Assembly (NCBI RefSeq): GCF_000720725.1
Contig: NZ_JOCQ01000039.1
Coordinates: forward strand, 1 to 64,000
Origin: Streptomyces rimosus subsp. rimosus
GTDB taxonomy: Bacteria; Actinomycetota; Actinomycetes; Streptomycetales; Streptomycetaceae
Length of the DNA stretch: 64,000 nt
Direction: 5' to 3'
This document shows, piece after piece, positions 1-8,822 of this stretch (positions are counted from its first letter, which is position 1; each line of letters begins with the position of its first letter). The notes beneath the pieces were generated by a model. The model was not told the origin of the DNA and searched no databases. It saw only the letters and a program-made list of their open reading frames with translations. The position numbers and the translations under genes were made by a program.

Positions 1-271
1 GCGGAGGGCCGGCCACCCCGTACGGCACCGCGAGCCCCACCCCGTCCCGCGCCGCCTCGACCACGAGCCGTACGCCGATCGAGGCGAGCACCGCCCGCGC
101 GTGCGCCCGCAGCCGGGCCGGTTCGGCCATCCGCTCGCCGTCCCGCAGGGCGCGGCCCGCGGCGTGCGCGAAGGCGGCGCAGCGGCGGGCGGTCTCCGTG
201 AACGGGACCCGCGGCGCGGCGTGCGCGGCGCAGCGCGGGGTGCACTCGGACCGTACCTCCCAGGTGCTCAC
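1..271 (-). CDS. Lysophospholipid/ornithine-lipid acyltransferase (PlsC-like), N-terminal part only
   Basis: Only the first 90 codons lie inside the window; the rest runs off the left edge. The GTG start (VSTWEVRSECTP...) overlaps the TGA of the upstream GNAT gene in a GTGA tetranucleotide, so the two should be translationally coupled. The visible part has a Cys-rich start and then an Ala/Arg-rich helix (RAVLASIGVRLVVEA), as at the N-terminus of Streptomyces 1-acylglycerol-phosphate acyltransferases. The HX4D catalytic motif would lie beyond the edge. The assignment rests mainly on context: an OlsB-like N-acyltransferase followed by a PlsC-like O-acyltransferase is the usual pair for N-acyl amino-acid (ornithine-type) lipids. 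Confidence 0.6.
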   Translation of the reverse strand, partial: MSTWEVRSECTPRCAAHAAPRVPFTETARRCAAFAHAAGRALRDGERMAEPARLRAHARAVLASIGVRLVVEAARDGVGLAVPYGVAGPP

Positions 272-1116
272 GACCGGCTCCCGGCCACCGGGCCGCGCCG
301 GTCCCCCGCGTCCGGCCCGGCCACCGGCCCCCGCCCCTCCGCCTGCTCCCCCAGGAAGAACCGCCGGTACCGGTCGTTGAGCCGCTCCATGTCCAGCAGC
401 ACGAAGAAGTCCGCCACATCGAACTCCGGGTCGTGAGCGGGCGGTCCGCACACCCATGCGCCGATCCGCAGGTAGCCGCGGAGCAGGGGCGGCAGCAGCG
501 ACGGGTTCGGGCGGGCTTCCGGTCCCGGCCCGGCGGGCTGCCACGGGTGGTGCGGTGTGACGCCCAGGCCGGGCGGTGCGGCGTGCCGGGTGCGGCCCAG
601 CTCCCACGCGGCGGCCGCCGCCACGCCCCCGTCCCCCAGCGGTACGGAGGCGCAGCCCGCCAGGTAGCGGTGCCCGGAGAGCAGGGTGTAGCGGGCCAGC
701 GCGGCCCACATGAGGTTGATGACGGCGCCGCTGCGGTGCTCGGCGTGCACGCAGGAGCGCCCCGCCTCGATGAGCGAGGGGCGCAGCGCGGCGAGCGCCG
801 AGAGGTCGAACTCGCCGTCCGAGTAGAGCCGCTCGGCGCGGCCGGGCGGCAGCAGCCGGTAGGTGCCGACCACGTCGCCGGTAGCGGTCTCGGTGACGAT
901 CAGGTGGTCCGCGAGGGCGTCGACGGGGTCGATGTCGTGGCCCGCCACGGGCGAGTGCAGGGTGGCGCCCATCTCCTCGGCGAAGACCCGGTGGCGCAGG
1001 CGCTGGGCGGCGCGTATCCGGTCCGGCGCGTCGGCGATCGAGGTCTCGTACGGGGCGGCGGTGGCGGGCGGGGTGGCGGCGGACACGGTCGCTGGCACGG
1101 TCGCGGGGACGCTCAT
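268..1116 (-). CDS. GNAT N-acyltransferase, OlsB-like (Acetyltransf_5 family)
   Basis: Predicted cytoplasmic N-acyltransferase of 282 residues that probably moves an acyl chain from acyl-ACP or acyl-CoA to an amino group, as OlsB does for ornithine lipids. The core reads RIRAAQRLRHRVFAEEMG, then HDIDPVDALADHLIV, VGTYRLLP and EAGRSCVHAEHRSG. This is the Acetyltransf_5 signature (acidic D-x-D, then E-x-G-R-S). I chose the ATG at 1116 because GGAG lies just upstream; the frame stays open a further 84 codons, but that stretch looks non-coding. The 3' end overlaps the PlsC-like start by 4 nt. The C-terminus (after about residue 255) is Gly/Pro-rich and probably disordered. Substrate is inferred. 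Confidence 0.8.
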   Translation of the reverse strand: MSVPATVPATVSAATPPATAAPYETSIADAPDRIRAAQRLRHRVFAEEMGATLHSPVAGHDIDPVDALADHLIVTETATGDVVGTYRLLPPGRAERLYSDGEFDLSALAALRPSLIEAGRSCVHAEHRSGAVINLMWAALARYTLLSGHRYLAGCASVPLGDGGVAAAAAWELGRTRHAAPPGLGVTPHHPWQPAGPGPEARPNPSLLPPLLRGYLRIGAWVCGPPAHDPEFDVADFFVLLDMERLNDRYRRFFLGEQAEGRGPVAGPDAGDRRGPVAGSRS

Positions 1117-1334
1117 GGGGCTCTCCGTCCGGAGGTCGAGACGTGGTGAGGCCGGCAGGAAACGCGTACGGGAGAAGATGGCGGCCACCGGGCACGGGCG
1201 CCCCGGGGCGCTCCGGGGGTGGTGCTGGCTACACCCCCCGTTCCGGGGGTGCGGCCCAGTGGCCTGGGCTTCTCTTCCAGGCAGACTGTTCCCGCGCCCG
1301 ACGTCCGGGCACGTGAAGGAGAGGGAGCGTACGG

Positions 1335-2633
1335 ATGAGAGTCCGCCGAACACTGGTCGCCGGGGCACGAGGTCTCTGGCTCACCGGCCTGTCACTCGTG
1401 GGCTCGGCCGCCCTCTTCTCCCTCACCCTCGTCTCGCTCGCCCTGCTGCCGATCGGGCTGGGCTGGCTGACCACCCCGCCCCTCATAGCCCTGACCCGCC
1501 GCTACGCCGACCAGCGGCGGCGGTGGGCGCACGACTGGACCGGTCTCCGCATACCGGACGACCACCGCCCGCTCCCCCGCCCGCAGCCCGGTCTGTCCGG
1601 CCTCGTCCAGCACTGCGGCCGGCTGCTGCGCGACCCGGCCACCTGGCGGGAGCTGGTGTGGCTGTGGGTCGACATGGTGGCCGGAAGCCTCACGGCGCTG
1701 CTGCCGGGCGTGCTGATCGTGCTCGGCATCGAGGGGTTCGTCCTTCCGGTGCTGATCTGGAAGGGCGTGATCCACGACTACCAGTACGTGTTCCTGTACG
1801 CCTCGGACCCGACGCAGGTGGCCCTGATGCCGGTGCTGGGCGCGGCGGTGCTCGCCGCCGCCCTCGTCTTCAATCCGAAGCTGCTCAGGGCGCACTTCCG
1901 GATCGCGGCGGCGTTCCTCACCCCGCCCAAGGCCGAGCTGGCCGCCCGGGTGGCGCGGCTCACCGAGACCCGGCACGACGCGGTGGACGCCTCGGCCGCC
2001 GAACTGCGCCGGATCGAGCGGGACCTGCACGACGGCGCGCAGGCCCGGCTCGTCGCGATGGGCATGGACCTGGGCACGATCGAGGCGCTGATCGAACGCG
2101 ACCCGGCCAAGGCCAAGGAGCTGGTCGGCCGCGCCCGTACGTCCTCGGCGGAGGCCCTGACCGAACTGCGCGACCTGGTGCGCGGCATCCACCCCCCGGT
2201 ACTCGCCGAACGCGGCCTGGACGACGCCGTACGGGCGCTGGCCCTGCGGATGCCGCTGCCGGTGGAGGTGACCGGACGGCTGCCGGGCCGCCCGGAGGCG
2301 CCGGTGGAGTCGGCCGCGTACTTCTCCGTGAGCGAGCTGCTCACCAACGCCGTGAAGCACGCGGACGCGGCGCGCATGTGGGTGGACATGGAGCACGCCG
2401 AGGGGCGGCTGCGGATCAGCGTCGGCGACGACGGCCGCGGCGGCGTGATCCTGCCCGCGGACGGCACCGGCGCGTCCGGCGAGGGGGGTGTGCACTCCGG
2501 CCTGCGCGGACTCGAACGACGGCTCGGTACATTTGACGGCATTCTGGCCGTCAGCAGCCCTGTGGGCGGCCCCACCCTGGTCACGCTGGAGATCCCGTGC
2601 GCGTTGTGCTCGCCGAAGACCTCTTCCTCTTGA
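1335..2633 (+). CDS. Sensor histidine kinase, HisKA_3 type with membrane sensor domain
   Basis: Membrane kinase of a two-component system, 432 residues. Two hydrophobic segments at about residues 12-50 and two more at about 115-185 form a membrane sensor module of the kind found in Streptomyces NarL-family kinases. His232, in the motif ERDLHDGAQARL, is the autophosphorylation site of a HisKA_3 dimerisation helix. It is followed by an N box (SELLTNAVKHA), a G1-like VGDDGRGG and a GLRGLERRL stretch of the HATPase fold. A strong AAGGAGAGGGAG lies before the ATG. The end overlaps the response regulator gene by 37 nt, so the pair is co-transcribed and coupled. The signal sensed is not evident. Confidence 0.92.
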   Translation: MRVRRTLVAGARGLWLTGLSLVGSAALFSLTLVSLALLPIGLGWLTTPPLIALTRRYADQRRRWAHDWTGLRIPDDHRPLPRPQPGLSGLVQHCGRLLRDPATWRELVWLWVDMVAGSLTALLPGVLIVLGIEGFVLPVLIWKGVIHDYQYVFLYASDPTQVALMPVLGAAVLAAALVFNPKLLRAHFRIAAAFLTPPKAELAARVARLTETRHDAVDASAAELRRIERDLHDGAQARLVAMGMDLGTIEALIERDPAKAKELVGRARTSSAEALTELRDLVRGIHPPVLAERGLDDAVRALALRMPLPVEVTGRLPGRPEAPVESAAYFSVSELLTNAVKHADAARMWVDMEHAEGRLRISVGDDGRGGVILPADGTGASGEGGVHSGLRGLERRLGTFDGILAVSSPVGGPTLVTLEIPCALCSPKTSSS

Positions 2634-3244
2634 GGGACGGGCTGATACGGATGCTGGAGGCGTTCGACTTCGAGATCGCCGCCGCCGTCGACAACGGACC
2701 CGACCTGGCGCGGGCGCTGGAGGAGGAGCGGCCGGACGTGGCGGTGGTCGACGTACGGCTGCCGCCCACCCTCACGGACGAGGGCCTGCAGTGCGCGCTC
2801 GCCGCCCGCCGCGCCCGGCCCGGCCTGCCAGTCCTGGTCCTCTCCCAGCACGTGGAGCAGCTGTACGCGCGCGAACTCCTCGCCGACGGCACCGGCGGCG
2901 TCGGCTACCTGCTCAAGGACCGGGTCTTCGACGCCGACCAGTTCATCGACGCGGTACGGCGGGTGGCGGCGGGCGGGACGGCCATGGACCCGCAGGTCAT
3001 CGCCCAGCTGCTGTCCCGCCGCTCCCGGGACCGTCCGCTGGCCCGGCTGACACCGCGCGAGACCGAGGTGCTGGAGCTGATGGCCGAGGGCCGCTCGAAC
3101 ACCGCCATCGCGAGCAAGCTGGTCGTCACCGAACGCGCCGTCGCGAAGCACACCTCCAACATCTTCGGAAAGCTCCAGCTGCCGCCGTCCGACGACGACA
3201 ACCGCCGGGTGCTGGCGGTGCTGGCGTACCTGGACCGGGGCTAG
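2597..3244 (+). CDS. NarL/FixJ-family response regulator
   Basis: Partner of the kinase just upstream, 215 residues. The receiver domain starts MRVVLAEDLFLLRDGL, with the acidic pocket ED at residues 7-8, the phosphoacceptor Asp52 (VAVVDVRLPPT) and the conserved Lys in YLLKDRV. The C-terminal LuxR-type helix-turn-helix reads LTPRETEVLELMAEGRSNTAIASKL and ends TSNIFGKLQL. The start is a GTG lying inside the last codons of the kinase gene. The target genes are not visible; the divergent acyltransferase pair at the left edge is a possible target by proximity only. Confidence 0.93.
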   Translation: MRVVLAEDLFLLRDGLIRMLEAFDFEIAAAVDNGPDLARALEEERPDVAVVDVRLPPTLTDEGLQCALAARRARPGLPVLVLSQHVEQLYARELLADGTGGVGYLLKDRVFDADQFIDAVRRVAAGGTAMDPQVIAQLLSRRSRDRPLARLTPRETEVLELMAEGRSNTAIASKLVVTERAVAKHTSNIFGKLQLPPSDDDNRRVLAVLAYLDRG

Positions 3245-3297
3245 CAGCGCTTCGTTACGTCGAGTGTTCCTGCCTGGTGCGATCCCGTCGACACGGT

Positions 3298-3798
3298 TCA
3301 GGCGGCGGTCCGCCAGATCTGTACCAGGCAGAACTGATCCTTCCCGTCCAGAGCGGCGTCATGGCCGGCGGGCGTGGGAAGCACGTCGGAACACCCTCGC
3401 AGAGGAGAGGTGAAAGGACCCGCGTCCGGGTTGAACACCCACTGCCACCGCATCCGGTACGTGCCCGGCGACGGCAGCACCAGCGGTATGTCCCACAGCC
3501 CGCCGTCGACGGTCTGCAGGCCGAGCTCGCCCTCGGGAAGGTCCACCTCGACCTCCTCACGCCCCGCCCATCTACCGGGCGGCAGCGCTGGTGCGGTGGT
3601 CCACGACTCCAGCCGTATCACCGCCGTGCCCACCTCCGAGGGCACCTGCAGATACACCAGGCCCGGCCCCGGCAGCAGCCACTTCGTCCTGTCCGCGTCA
3701 TCATCAAACGTTTCCGACCCCATGGTCGTATCGACCAGCCCCAACAGCCGGTAGCTCACCGACACGGTCGCATCGCAGGAATCCAGCAACCTACCCAT
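3298..3798 (-). CDS. Hypothetical protein, immunity/toxin-domain-like cytoplasmic protein of unknown function
   Basis: A 166-residue protein that I do not recognise. It has no signal peptide or membrane segment, is rich in Trp and beta-strand patterns (WLLPGPGLVYLQVPSEVGTAVIRLESW; GLWDIPLVLPSPGTYRMRWQWVF) and ends in a short Cys-containing tail. The strand pattern suggests one compact beta-sandwich. The ATG at 3798 is preferred over the TTG one codon upstream because GAGGTG lies 6 nt before it. It sits alone, convergent with the response regulator gene (53 bp apart) and divergent from the VOC gene. Confidence 0.6.
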   Translation of the reverse strand: MGRLLDSCDATVSVSYRLLGLVDTTMGSETFDDDADRTKWLLPGPGLVYLQVPSEVGTAVIRLESWTTAPALPPGRWAGREEVEVDLPEGELGLQTVDGGLWDIPLVLPSPGTYRMRWQWVFNPDAGPFTSPLRGCSDVLPTPAGHDAALDGKDQFCLVQIWRTAA

Positions 3799-3975
3799 CA
3801 AGCACCTCGCGCATCAGGAGAAAAGTCGCTCGACGGCGACGCTCCCGCCGACCGTAAACGGAGGGAAGCAACGCGCGCGCCTGCATATCGCCGTCCGGCA
3901 GACGCGCGGCCATCGGCTGCGTCTCAGGCAATCCGGCTTGACCCTCACGCCGCGTGAGGCTGAAAGGTGGGCTGC

Positions 3976-4512
3976 ATGAGCGACTACTACAACGCGTTCG
4001 AGATGAGCCCTGTACCCACCCCCGGCCCGGATGCGGTTCCGCCGGAGCCGTTCCGCGGCATCTACGGAATGCCCGCGTTCGTGACGATCCCGACGAGCGA
4101 TCTGGCGGCGTCGGTGGACTTCTGGACCCGTGGTCTCGGATTCTTCGAGCTGTTCGGCATCCCCGGCACGCTGGTGCACCTGCGCCGGTGGGCGTTCCAG
4201 GACGTACTCCTCGTCACCACGGACAGCGTTCCGGAGCGGGCATCGGCGGTGAGCTTCAGTTTCGCGTGCGTGCTGAACCAGGTGGATCCCCTTGTCGAGG
4301 CCTGCCGTGCGCTGCGCCCTGACTCGGTCGACGGTCCGCGGGACACCCCCTGGAACACCCGCGACGTGGAGGTGATCACCCCCGAGAACGCCCGGATCGT
4401 CTTCACCGCGGCGAAGCCCTTCGATCCGGACAGCCAGGAAGCCCGGAACCTCGCGGCCATCGGGATCACCCCGCCGGACGCCGGACCCGGCGACAATGGG
4501 CAGCATGCCTGA
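3976..4512 (+). CDS. VOC-superfamily (glyoxalase/bleomycin-resistance-like) protein
   Basis: A small metal- or drug-binding protein of the vicinal oxygen chelate fold, 178 residues. The repeat begins MPAFVTIPTSDLAASVDFWTRGLGFFELFG, the standard opening strand and helix of the family, and ends with EVITPENARIVFTAAKP. Members either catalyse metal-dependent chemistry or sequester antibiotics; I cannot tell which. The start at 3976 has GAAAGG 8 nt upstream. Its end overlaps the next gene, a TipA-like drug-sensing MerR regulator, which suggests that one transcript makes both and favours a drug or thiopeptide response role. Confidence 0.82.
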   Translation: MSDYYNAFEMSPVPTPGPDAVPPEPFRGIYGMPAFVTIPTSDLAASVDFWTRGLGFFELFGIPGTLVHLRRWAFQDVLLVTTDSVPERASAVSFSFACVLNQVDPLVEACRALRPDSVDGPRDTPWNTRDVEVITPENARIVFTAAKPFDPDSQEARNLAAIGITPPDAGPGDNGQHA

Positions 4513-5308
4513 TACCACTGACGCCGATGGCCTGACCGTCGGTCAGGTCTCGGCGCGGGTGGGCGTGACGGTCCGCGCGCTGCACCACTGGGACGAGACC
4601 GGCCTGGCGCGGCCGTCACTGCGCACGGTCGCCGGATACCGCCTGTACACCGCCGTCGATCTGGAACGCCTGCACCGCATCGTCGTCTACCGTGAACTCG
4701 GTCTCGGCCTGGACAAGATCCGGGCCCTCCTGGACGACTCGACCGCGGACGTGCCCGGCGCGCTGCGCGCGCAGCGCGCCCAGGTCGCCGAACGGATCGA
4801 GCGCCTCCGGCAGCTCAGCACCGGGCTGGACCGGATGATCGACGCCCACGAGCGCGGCCTGCTGCTGACCGTCGAGCAGCAGTCCGCGATCTTCGGTCCC
4901 CGGTGGGACCCGGACTGGCCCGCCCAGGCCCGTCAGCGCTACGGCGACACGGCGCAATGGCGGCAGTACGCCGAACGCTCGGCCTCCCGGAGCCCGGAGG
5001 AATGGCAGGCCGTCGCCGACGCCATGGCCGGCTTCGAGCGTGCCCTCGGGAACGCGATGGACGCCGGCGTCACACCCGGCAGCCCGGAAGCGCGTCACCT
5101 CGTCGAGCGGCACCGCGAAGTCTTCGCTTCGTACTTCCCCCTCACCAGGCAGATGCAGGTCTGCCTCGGCCGCATGTATGAGACCGATCCGGGATTCGCC
5201 GCCCATTACGACGGCATCCGCACCGGCCTCGCCGCCTGGTTCCGTCAGATCATCGACGCCGACGCGCGTGCCCACGGCATCGACCCCGACTCCGCGGCCT
5301 GGCAATAG
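4496..5308 (+). CDS. MerR-family regulator with TipAS-type effector domain
   Basis: DNA-binding regulator, 270 residues. The N-terminal MerR helix-turn-helix with wing reads LTVGQVSARVGVTVRALHHWDETGLARPSLRT, followed by the dimerisation coiled coil (about residues 85-125). The C-terminal half (WQAVADAMAGFERALGNAMDAGVTP...FYFPLTRQMQ-like) resembles the TipAS antibiotic-recognition domain, which binds thiopeptide-type drugs in TipA. Two starts are possible: ATG 4496 and ATG 4505. Neither has a good ribosome site, and the shorter one would overlap the VOC stop as ATGCCTGA. Translation is probably coupled to the VOC gene. Confidence 0.85.
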   Translation: MGSMPDTTDADGLTVGQVSARVGVTVRALHHWDETGLARPSLRTVAGYRLYTAVDLERLHRIVVYRELGLGLDKIRALLDDSTADVPGALRAQRAQVAERIERLRQLSTGLDRMIDAHERGLLLTVEQQSAIFGPRWDPDWPAQARQRYGDTAQWRQYAERSASRSPEEWQAVADAMAGFERALGNAMDAGVTPGSPEARHLVERHREVFASYFPLTRQMQVCLGRMYETDPGFAAHYDGIRTGLAAWFRQIIDADARAHGIDPDSAAWQ

Positions 5309-5448
5309 GAAGCGGGCCCGCGAGATCGCAGCACGCCAGGAGGGGTGCGTAGCACACCGCGAAGCACCGCTGGAAGCCGCTCCGGCCACCGCGTACGCTG
5401 ACGATCCGTACGCAGAACCGTACGGACCGCGAGCGAGGAGTTCACCGT

Positions 5449-5694
5449 ATGAGTGCCGCAGCTGAGAAGGAGTGGCTCTACGCCCTCGACATCTCCGACG
5501 CCACCTGGCAGCGCGCCCCCGGCGAGGCCGAGGAGGCGGTGGAGATCGCCTTCCTGGAGAAGGGCGCGGTGGCCATGCGGAATTCGAAGGAGCCGGACGT
5601 GGTGCTGCGGTACACCGAAGCGGAGTGGCGCGCGTTCGTCCTGGGCGCCCGGGACGGCGAGTTCGACCTCGACCGCCACCTGCCCGCGGAGTAG
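5449..5694 (+). CDS. DUF397-family small protein (orphan copy)
   Basis: An 81-residue acidic protein with the DUF397 pattern: a Trp-containing N-terminal strand (EWLYALDISDATWQRAP), a central strand pair (AVEIAFLEKGAVAMRNSKEPDVVLRYTEAEWRAFVLGARDGEFD). DUF397 proteins normally pair with an XRE regulator in Streptomyces; this copy has none beside it. A GAGGAG ribosome site lies 9 nt before the ATG. The 50 bp upstream contain three copies of CGTACG around inverted arms GCGTACG (5391) and CGTACGC (5407), which may be regulatory or only reflect the abundance of that hexamer in this genome. Confidence 0.75.
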   Translation: MSAAAEKEWLYALDISDATWQRAPGEAEEAVEIAFLEKGAVAMRNSKEPDVVLRYTEAEWRAFVLGARDGEFDLDRHLPAE

Positions 5695-5800
5695 CCCGCG
5701 TTCCCGTACGGCGGCGGGCGGCGCCCGCCGTCGTACGGAGTACCTCGTTCGGGGACGGCGGACGAGGTGACCATCCCAGGATTCACTCGTTTCACCGAAC

Positions 5801-7795
5801 GTGGAGCAGCAGCAGGCAACAGCCCCCCGCCCGGACCACCCCGGCGCCGGTGACGGCTCGGCCGTCTTCGTCGGCGTCGAGCAGGCCGAGGCCGCCCTCG
5901 TCGAGCACTACCCGCGGTTGACGCGCCTCGCCTATCTGGTGCTGCCGCCGGAGCTGGGGCGCAACCGCCGCGTCCTGACGGCGCATTCGATCGTCCAGCG
6001 CGCGCTGCCGCGCCAGGATTCCCGCACCCCGCTCCCCGTCCTGCCGTCCCAGCGCCGCTCCGGCCGCCCGGCCGCCGACCCGGGCTACGCGTTCGTACGG
6101 CTGCGGATGCTGCGCGCCGCCCTGGCCGCCGAACGGCCACGGAGGCGCCTGCCGTTGGCGCGCCGCGAGGTGTCCGTCCCGTCCCTTCCCCCGCTGCTGC
6201 CGCGGGTCTGGGGGCTGCGGCTGTTCCCGCGGGCCGGCGGCGCGGACGAACTCGCCCTCGACCGGGCCCTGTCGGCGCTCTCCGGTCCGGCCCGCGCGGC
6301 GTATGTGCTGCGCGCTCTGGAGGGGCTGGGCGACGCGGACGTGTGCGCGATCCTGGAGGAGGCCGGGGCGGAGGACGCGCCCGGCGCGCTCGCCGCGGCG
6401 GCGGGCACCCCGCCGCCCGCCGGCAGCCGGGACCGCTCGCTGCTGGAATCCGCCGAATTCGACCCCTGCTCGCTCCAGGCCCGGCCCACCGACCTCATGC
6501 GGCGCCGCCAGCACATCCGCGCGGTGCTGGCGGCCGGGGCGGCGGTGCTGGTGTGCGGTGCGCTGCTGGGTCTGCCGGGCGGCGGTTGGGGCCCCGATGG
6601 CGCCGCGGCTCCCCCGTACGCCCGGAACGCGGCGGCCCAGGCCGCCCTCGACCCCGCCAAGGTGACGCGGGCCCCCGCCGGGGCCTGGCAGAACGCCACA
6701 CGGCGGGGTTTCGCGGCCTGGCCGGCGCGCGGAGACCGCACACGCGACCGGGCGCTGCTCAGGCGCGCCCTGGCCGTGTGGGCCAGGCCCGGCCCGGACG
6801 TGCAGGTCTCCGCCACCCCGGGCACCGCGAAGGGCCCCGCGGCCGGTCCGCCACAGCTGCTCTACGCGGGCGTGGTGGACCGGTCCGCGGTGGTGCTGCT
6901 GTACGACGGGCTGCGCGTGGTGCGCTATGCCGAGCCGGCGGACGGGGCGGGCGAGCGGAGCGAGGGCGGCCCCGGCGCGGCGCTGGACTTCGCCCGTACG
7001 GACGGCGCCGACGACGCCTCCGCCCCGGCCCTGGTCCTCAACCGCGCGGACAGCAACGTCCGCTATCTGACCGCGCCCTGGATCGACCACGCGGACCTGA
7101 CCGACCTCCTGAAGCCCACCGGCGCTCCCCAGCCCCTGCACCTCGACGACGGCACGACCGGCCCCGTACCGTCCCCCGCCCAGGCCACCGCCTGCGGCGC
7201 CTGGCAGGCCCTGCACCTGGACGGCCGCCTCTTCACCGACCTGGGCGAACTGCTTCCGGCCCGGCTGACGTACGGCGCACCGGACCGGCCCGGTGACCCG
7301 TCCGGACCTCAGGCGCGCGCCGCCTGGGCGCGTACGGCATGCCATCTCGGCGGGCTGCGCGGCCAGGGCGTACGCGCCGTCAACTCCTGGGAGTTCGCCC
7401 GCGGCGCCCTGCCCGCCGGTGGCGGCACCGCCGCATGGCTGTGCACCCGCGCCGAGACCTGGCGCGGCCCCGGCACCCGTACCTTCGCCCAGATCCAGAC
7501 ACCCGCCAAGGCCGGCCGGCACTACGCGCCCGGCACGGTCGTGGCCCGTTCCGAAGGCGGCCCCGGCTGCGGCCCCCGCGAGCCGTGGGTTCTGGCCGGG
7601 GTGCTGTGGAAGGCGCAGGGCGGCCGGTGGTGGCTGGTGGCCGCGGGCAGCGGACAGCTCACGGAGATCACCGCGCGGGGCGGGGTGACGGGCCGCGCGG
7701 CCGGTTCGATGCTCGCCGTACCGGCCGCGGCGGGCGGCCAGGCCGAGCTGTCGGCCCGGCTGCCCAGCGGGGCACGGGTGTCCGGGCTGAAGTAG
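5801..7795 (+). CDS. Large single-pass membrane protein with degenerate sigma-factor-like N-terminus
   Basis: A 664-residue protein of unknown function. Residues about 25-205 look like a decayed ECF sigma factor: an HYPRLTRLAYLVL region-2-like helix, then LDRALSALSGPARAAYVLRALEGL resembling region 4. A transmembrane helix follows (RAVLAAGAAVLVCGALLGL), then an exterior domain of about 420 residues rich in paired strands, WQ/WI motifs and several Cys residues. This layout (intracellular sigma-like part, one helix, extracellular sensor-like part) suggests a signal-transducing or anti-sigma-like role, but that is inference. The start is a GTG with no clear ribosome site. Homologues are common in Streptomyces as hypothetical proteins. 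Confidence 0.7.
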   Translation: MEQQQATAPRPDHPGAGDGSAVFVGVEQAEAALVEHYPRLTRLAYLVLPPELGRNRRVLTAHSIVQRALPRQDSRTPLPVLPSQRRSGRPAADPGYAFVRLRMLRAALAAERPRRRLPLARREVSVPSLPPLLPRVWGLRLFPRAGGADELALDRALSALSGPARAAYVLRALEGLGDADVCAILEEAGAEDAPGALAAAAGTPPPAGSRDRSLLESAEFDPCSLQARPTDLMRRRQHIRAVLAAGAAVLVCGALLGLPGGGWGPDGAAAPPYARNAAAQAALDPAKVTRAPAGAWQNATRRGFAAWPARGDRTRDRALLRRALAVWARPGPDVQVSATPGTAKGPAAGPPQLLYAGVVDRSAVVLLYDGLRVVRYAEPADGAGERSEGGPGAALDFARTDGADDASAPALVLNRADSNVRYLTAPWIDHADLTDLLKPTGAPQPLHLDDGTTGPVPSPAQATACGAWQALHLDGRLFTDLGELLPARLTYGAPDRPGDPSGPQARAAWARTACHLGGLRGQGVRAVNSWEFARGALPAGGGTAAWLCTRAETWRGPGTRTFAQIQTPAKAGRHYAPGTVVARSEGGPGCGPREPWVLAGVLWKAQGGRWWLVAAGSGQLTEITARGGVTGRAAGSMLAVPAAAGGQAELSARLPSGARVSGLK

Positions 7796-7854
7796 AGAGG
7801 TGGCGGCCTCAAGTGGTGAGGCGGCGGCTGCGGTAATTCCCCGCCCCAGCCCTG

Positions 7855-7882
7855 TTGCCCATCCCATACTCGCCAGTACATT
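7855..7882 (+). promoter_or_regulatory. Promoter of the ferritin-like hydrolase gene, probably leaderless
   Basis: TTGCCC (7855-7860) and TACATT (7877-7882) are spaced by 16 bp. The ATG at 7889 begins 7 nt after the -10 hexamer, so transcription would start at or next to the start codon. No ribosome binding site is present. Leaderless mRNAs are common in Streptomyces. Confidence 0.5.
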
Positions 7883-7888
7883 GACGCC

Positions 7889-8821
7889 ATGTCTAATACG
7901 GCCTCGCTGCGGCCCGGGTCGGTCGCGTCCGAGCACACCCCGTTGAAGGCCCGCAACGTCGCCTTCGACTGGGCGGACACCCCGTTGCACTGGATTCCCG
8001 GCGATCCGGACAGCACCCACACGATCAATGTCCTGCATCTGCTGCTGCCCGCCGGTGAACGGTGGTTCGTGCACGTCTACAAGCAGGTGCTGCCGCAGAT
8101 CCGCGACGCGCGGCTGCGGGAGGACGTGCTCGGGTTCATCGGACAGGAGGCGATGCACTCGCAGGCGCACGACGACGTACTGCCGCACCTCAAGCGGCTC
8201 GGGCTGGACCCCACCCCGTACACCGCGCAGGTCGACTGGCTCTTCGAGAAGCTGCTCGGAGATCGCACCCTTCCGCCGGGTCGGGCACGTCAGTGGTGGC
8301 TGATGGAGCGGGTCGCGATCATCGCCGCGATCGAGCACTACACCGCCTTCCTCGGGGACTGGGTGCTCAACGCCGGGGCGCTGGACGCGCGGGGCGCCGA
8401 CCCGACGATGCTGGACCTGCTGCGCTGGCACGGCGCGGAGGAGGTCGAGCACCGTTCGGTGGCCTTCGACCTGTTCATGCACGTGGACGGCGGTTACCGG
8501 CGGCGGGTGCGGACCTGGGCCACCGCCTTCGCCGCGCTCGTCTTCCTCTGGCAGCGCGGCACCCGCTTCTTCATGGCGAACGACCCGACACTGCCGGACG
8601 GGCGGGCCAGCTTCAGGGAGTTCGCGCGGGGCGGGCGGCAGGGCGTGCTGCCCACCCCGGGGGCGATGGCCCGTTCCATCCCGCAGTACCTGAGCCGCGC
8701 CTACCACCCGTCGCGGTACGGCAGCACCGCGCAGGCCGCCGCCTACCTCGCGCAATCCCCCGCCGCGACCGCCGCCGAGGCGCACCCGCCGCACCCCGCC
8801 CGCCCGACAGGAGCCGCCTGA
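7889..8821 (+). CDS. Metal-dependent hydrolase family protein (PF10118-like), ferritin-like fold
   Basis: A 310-residue protein of the family annotated 'predicted metal-dependent hydrolase'. Carboxylate/His motifs typical of a ferritin-like di-metal site are visible: FIGQEAMHSQAHDDVL, ERVAIIAAIEHYTAF and HGAEEVEHRSVAFDL, that is, E-x2-H-x3-H, E-x6-E-H and E-E-x2-H. The next gene, 1 bp downstream, encodes a flavin/[2Fe-2S] reductase, which makes a redox (diiron oxygenase or desaturase-like) role more likely than hydrolysis. The C-terminal 40 residues are Ala/Pro-rich. TetR, two genes on, is the probable regulator. Confidence 0.82.
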   Translation: MSNTASLRPGSVASEHTPLKARNVAFDWADTPLHWIPGDPDSTHTINVLHLLLPAGERWFVHVYKQVLPQIRDARLREDVLGFIGQEAMHSQAHDDVLPHLKRLGLDPTPYTAQVDWLFEKLLGDRTLPPGRARQWWLMERVAIIAAIEHYTAFLGDWVLNAGALDARGADPTMLDLLRWHGAEEVEHRSVAFDLFMHVDGGYRRRVRTWATAFAALVFLWQRGTRFFMANDPTLPDGRASFREFARGGRQGVLPTPGAMARSIPQYLSRAYHPSRYGSTAQAAAYLAQSPAATAAEAHPPHPARPTGAA

Positions 8822-8822
8822 G

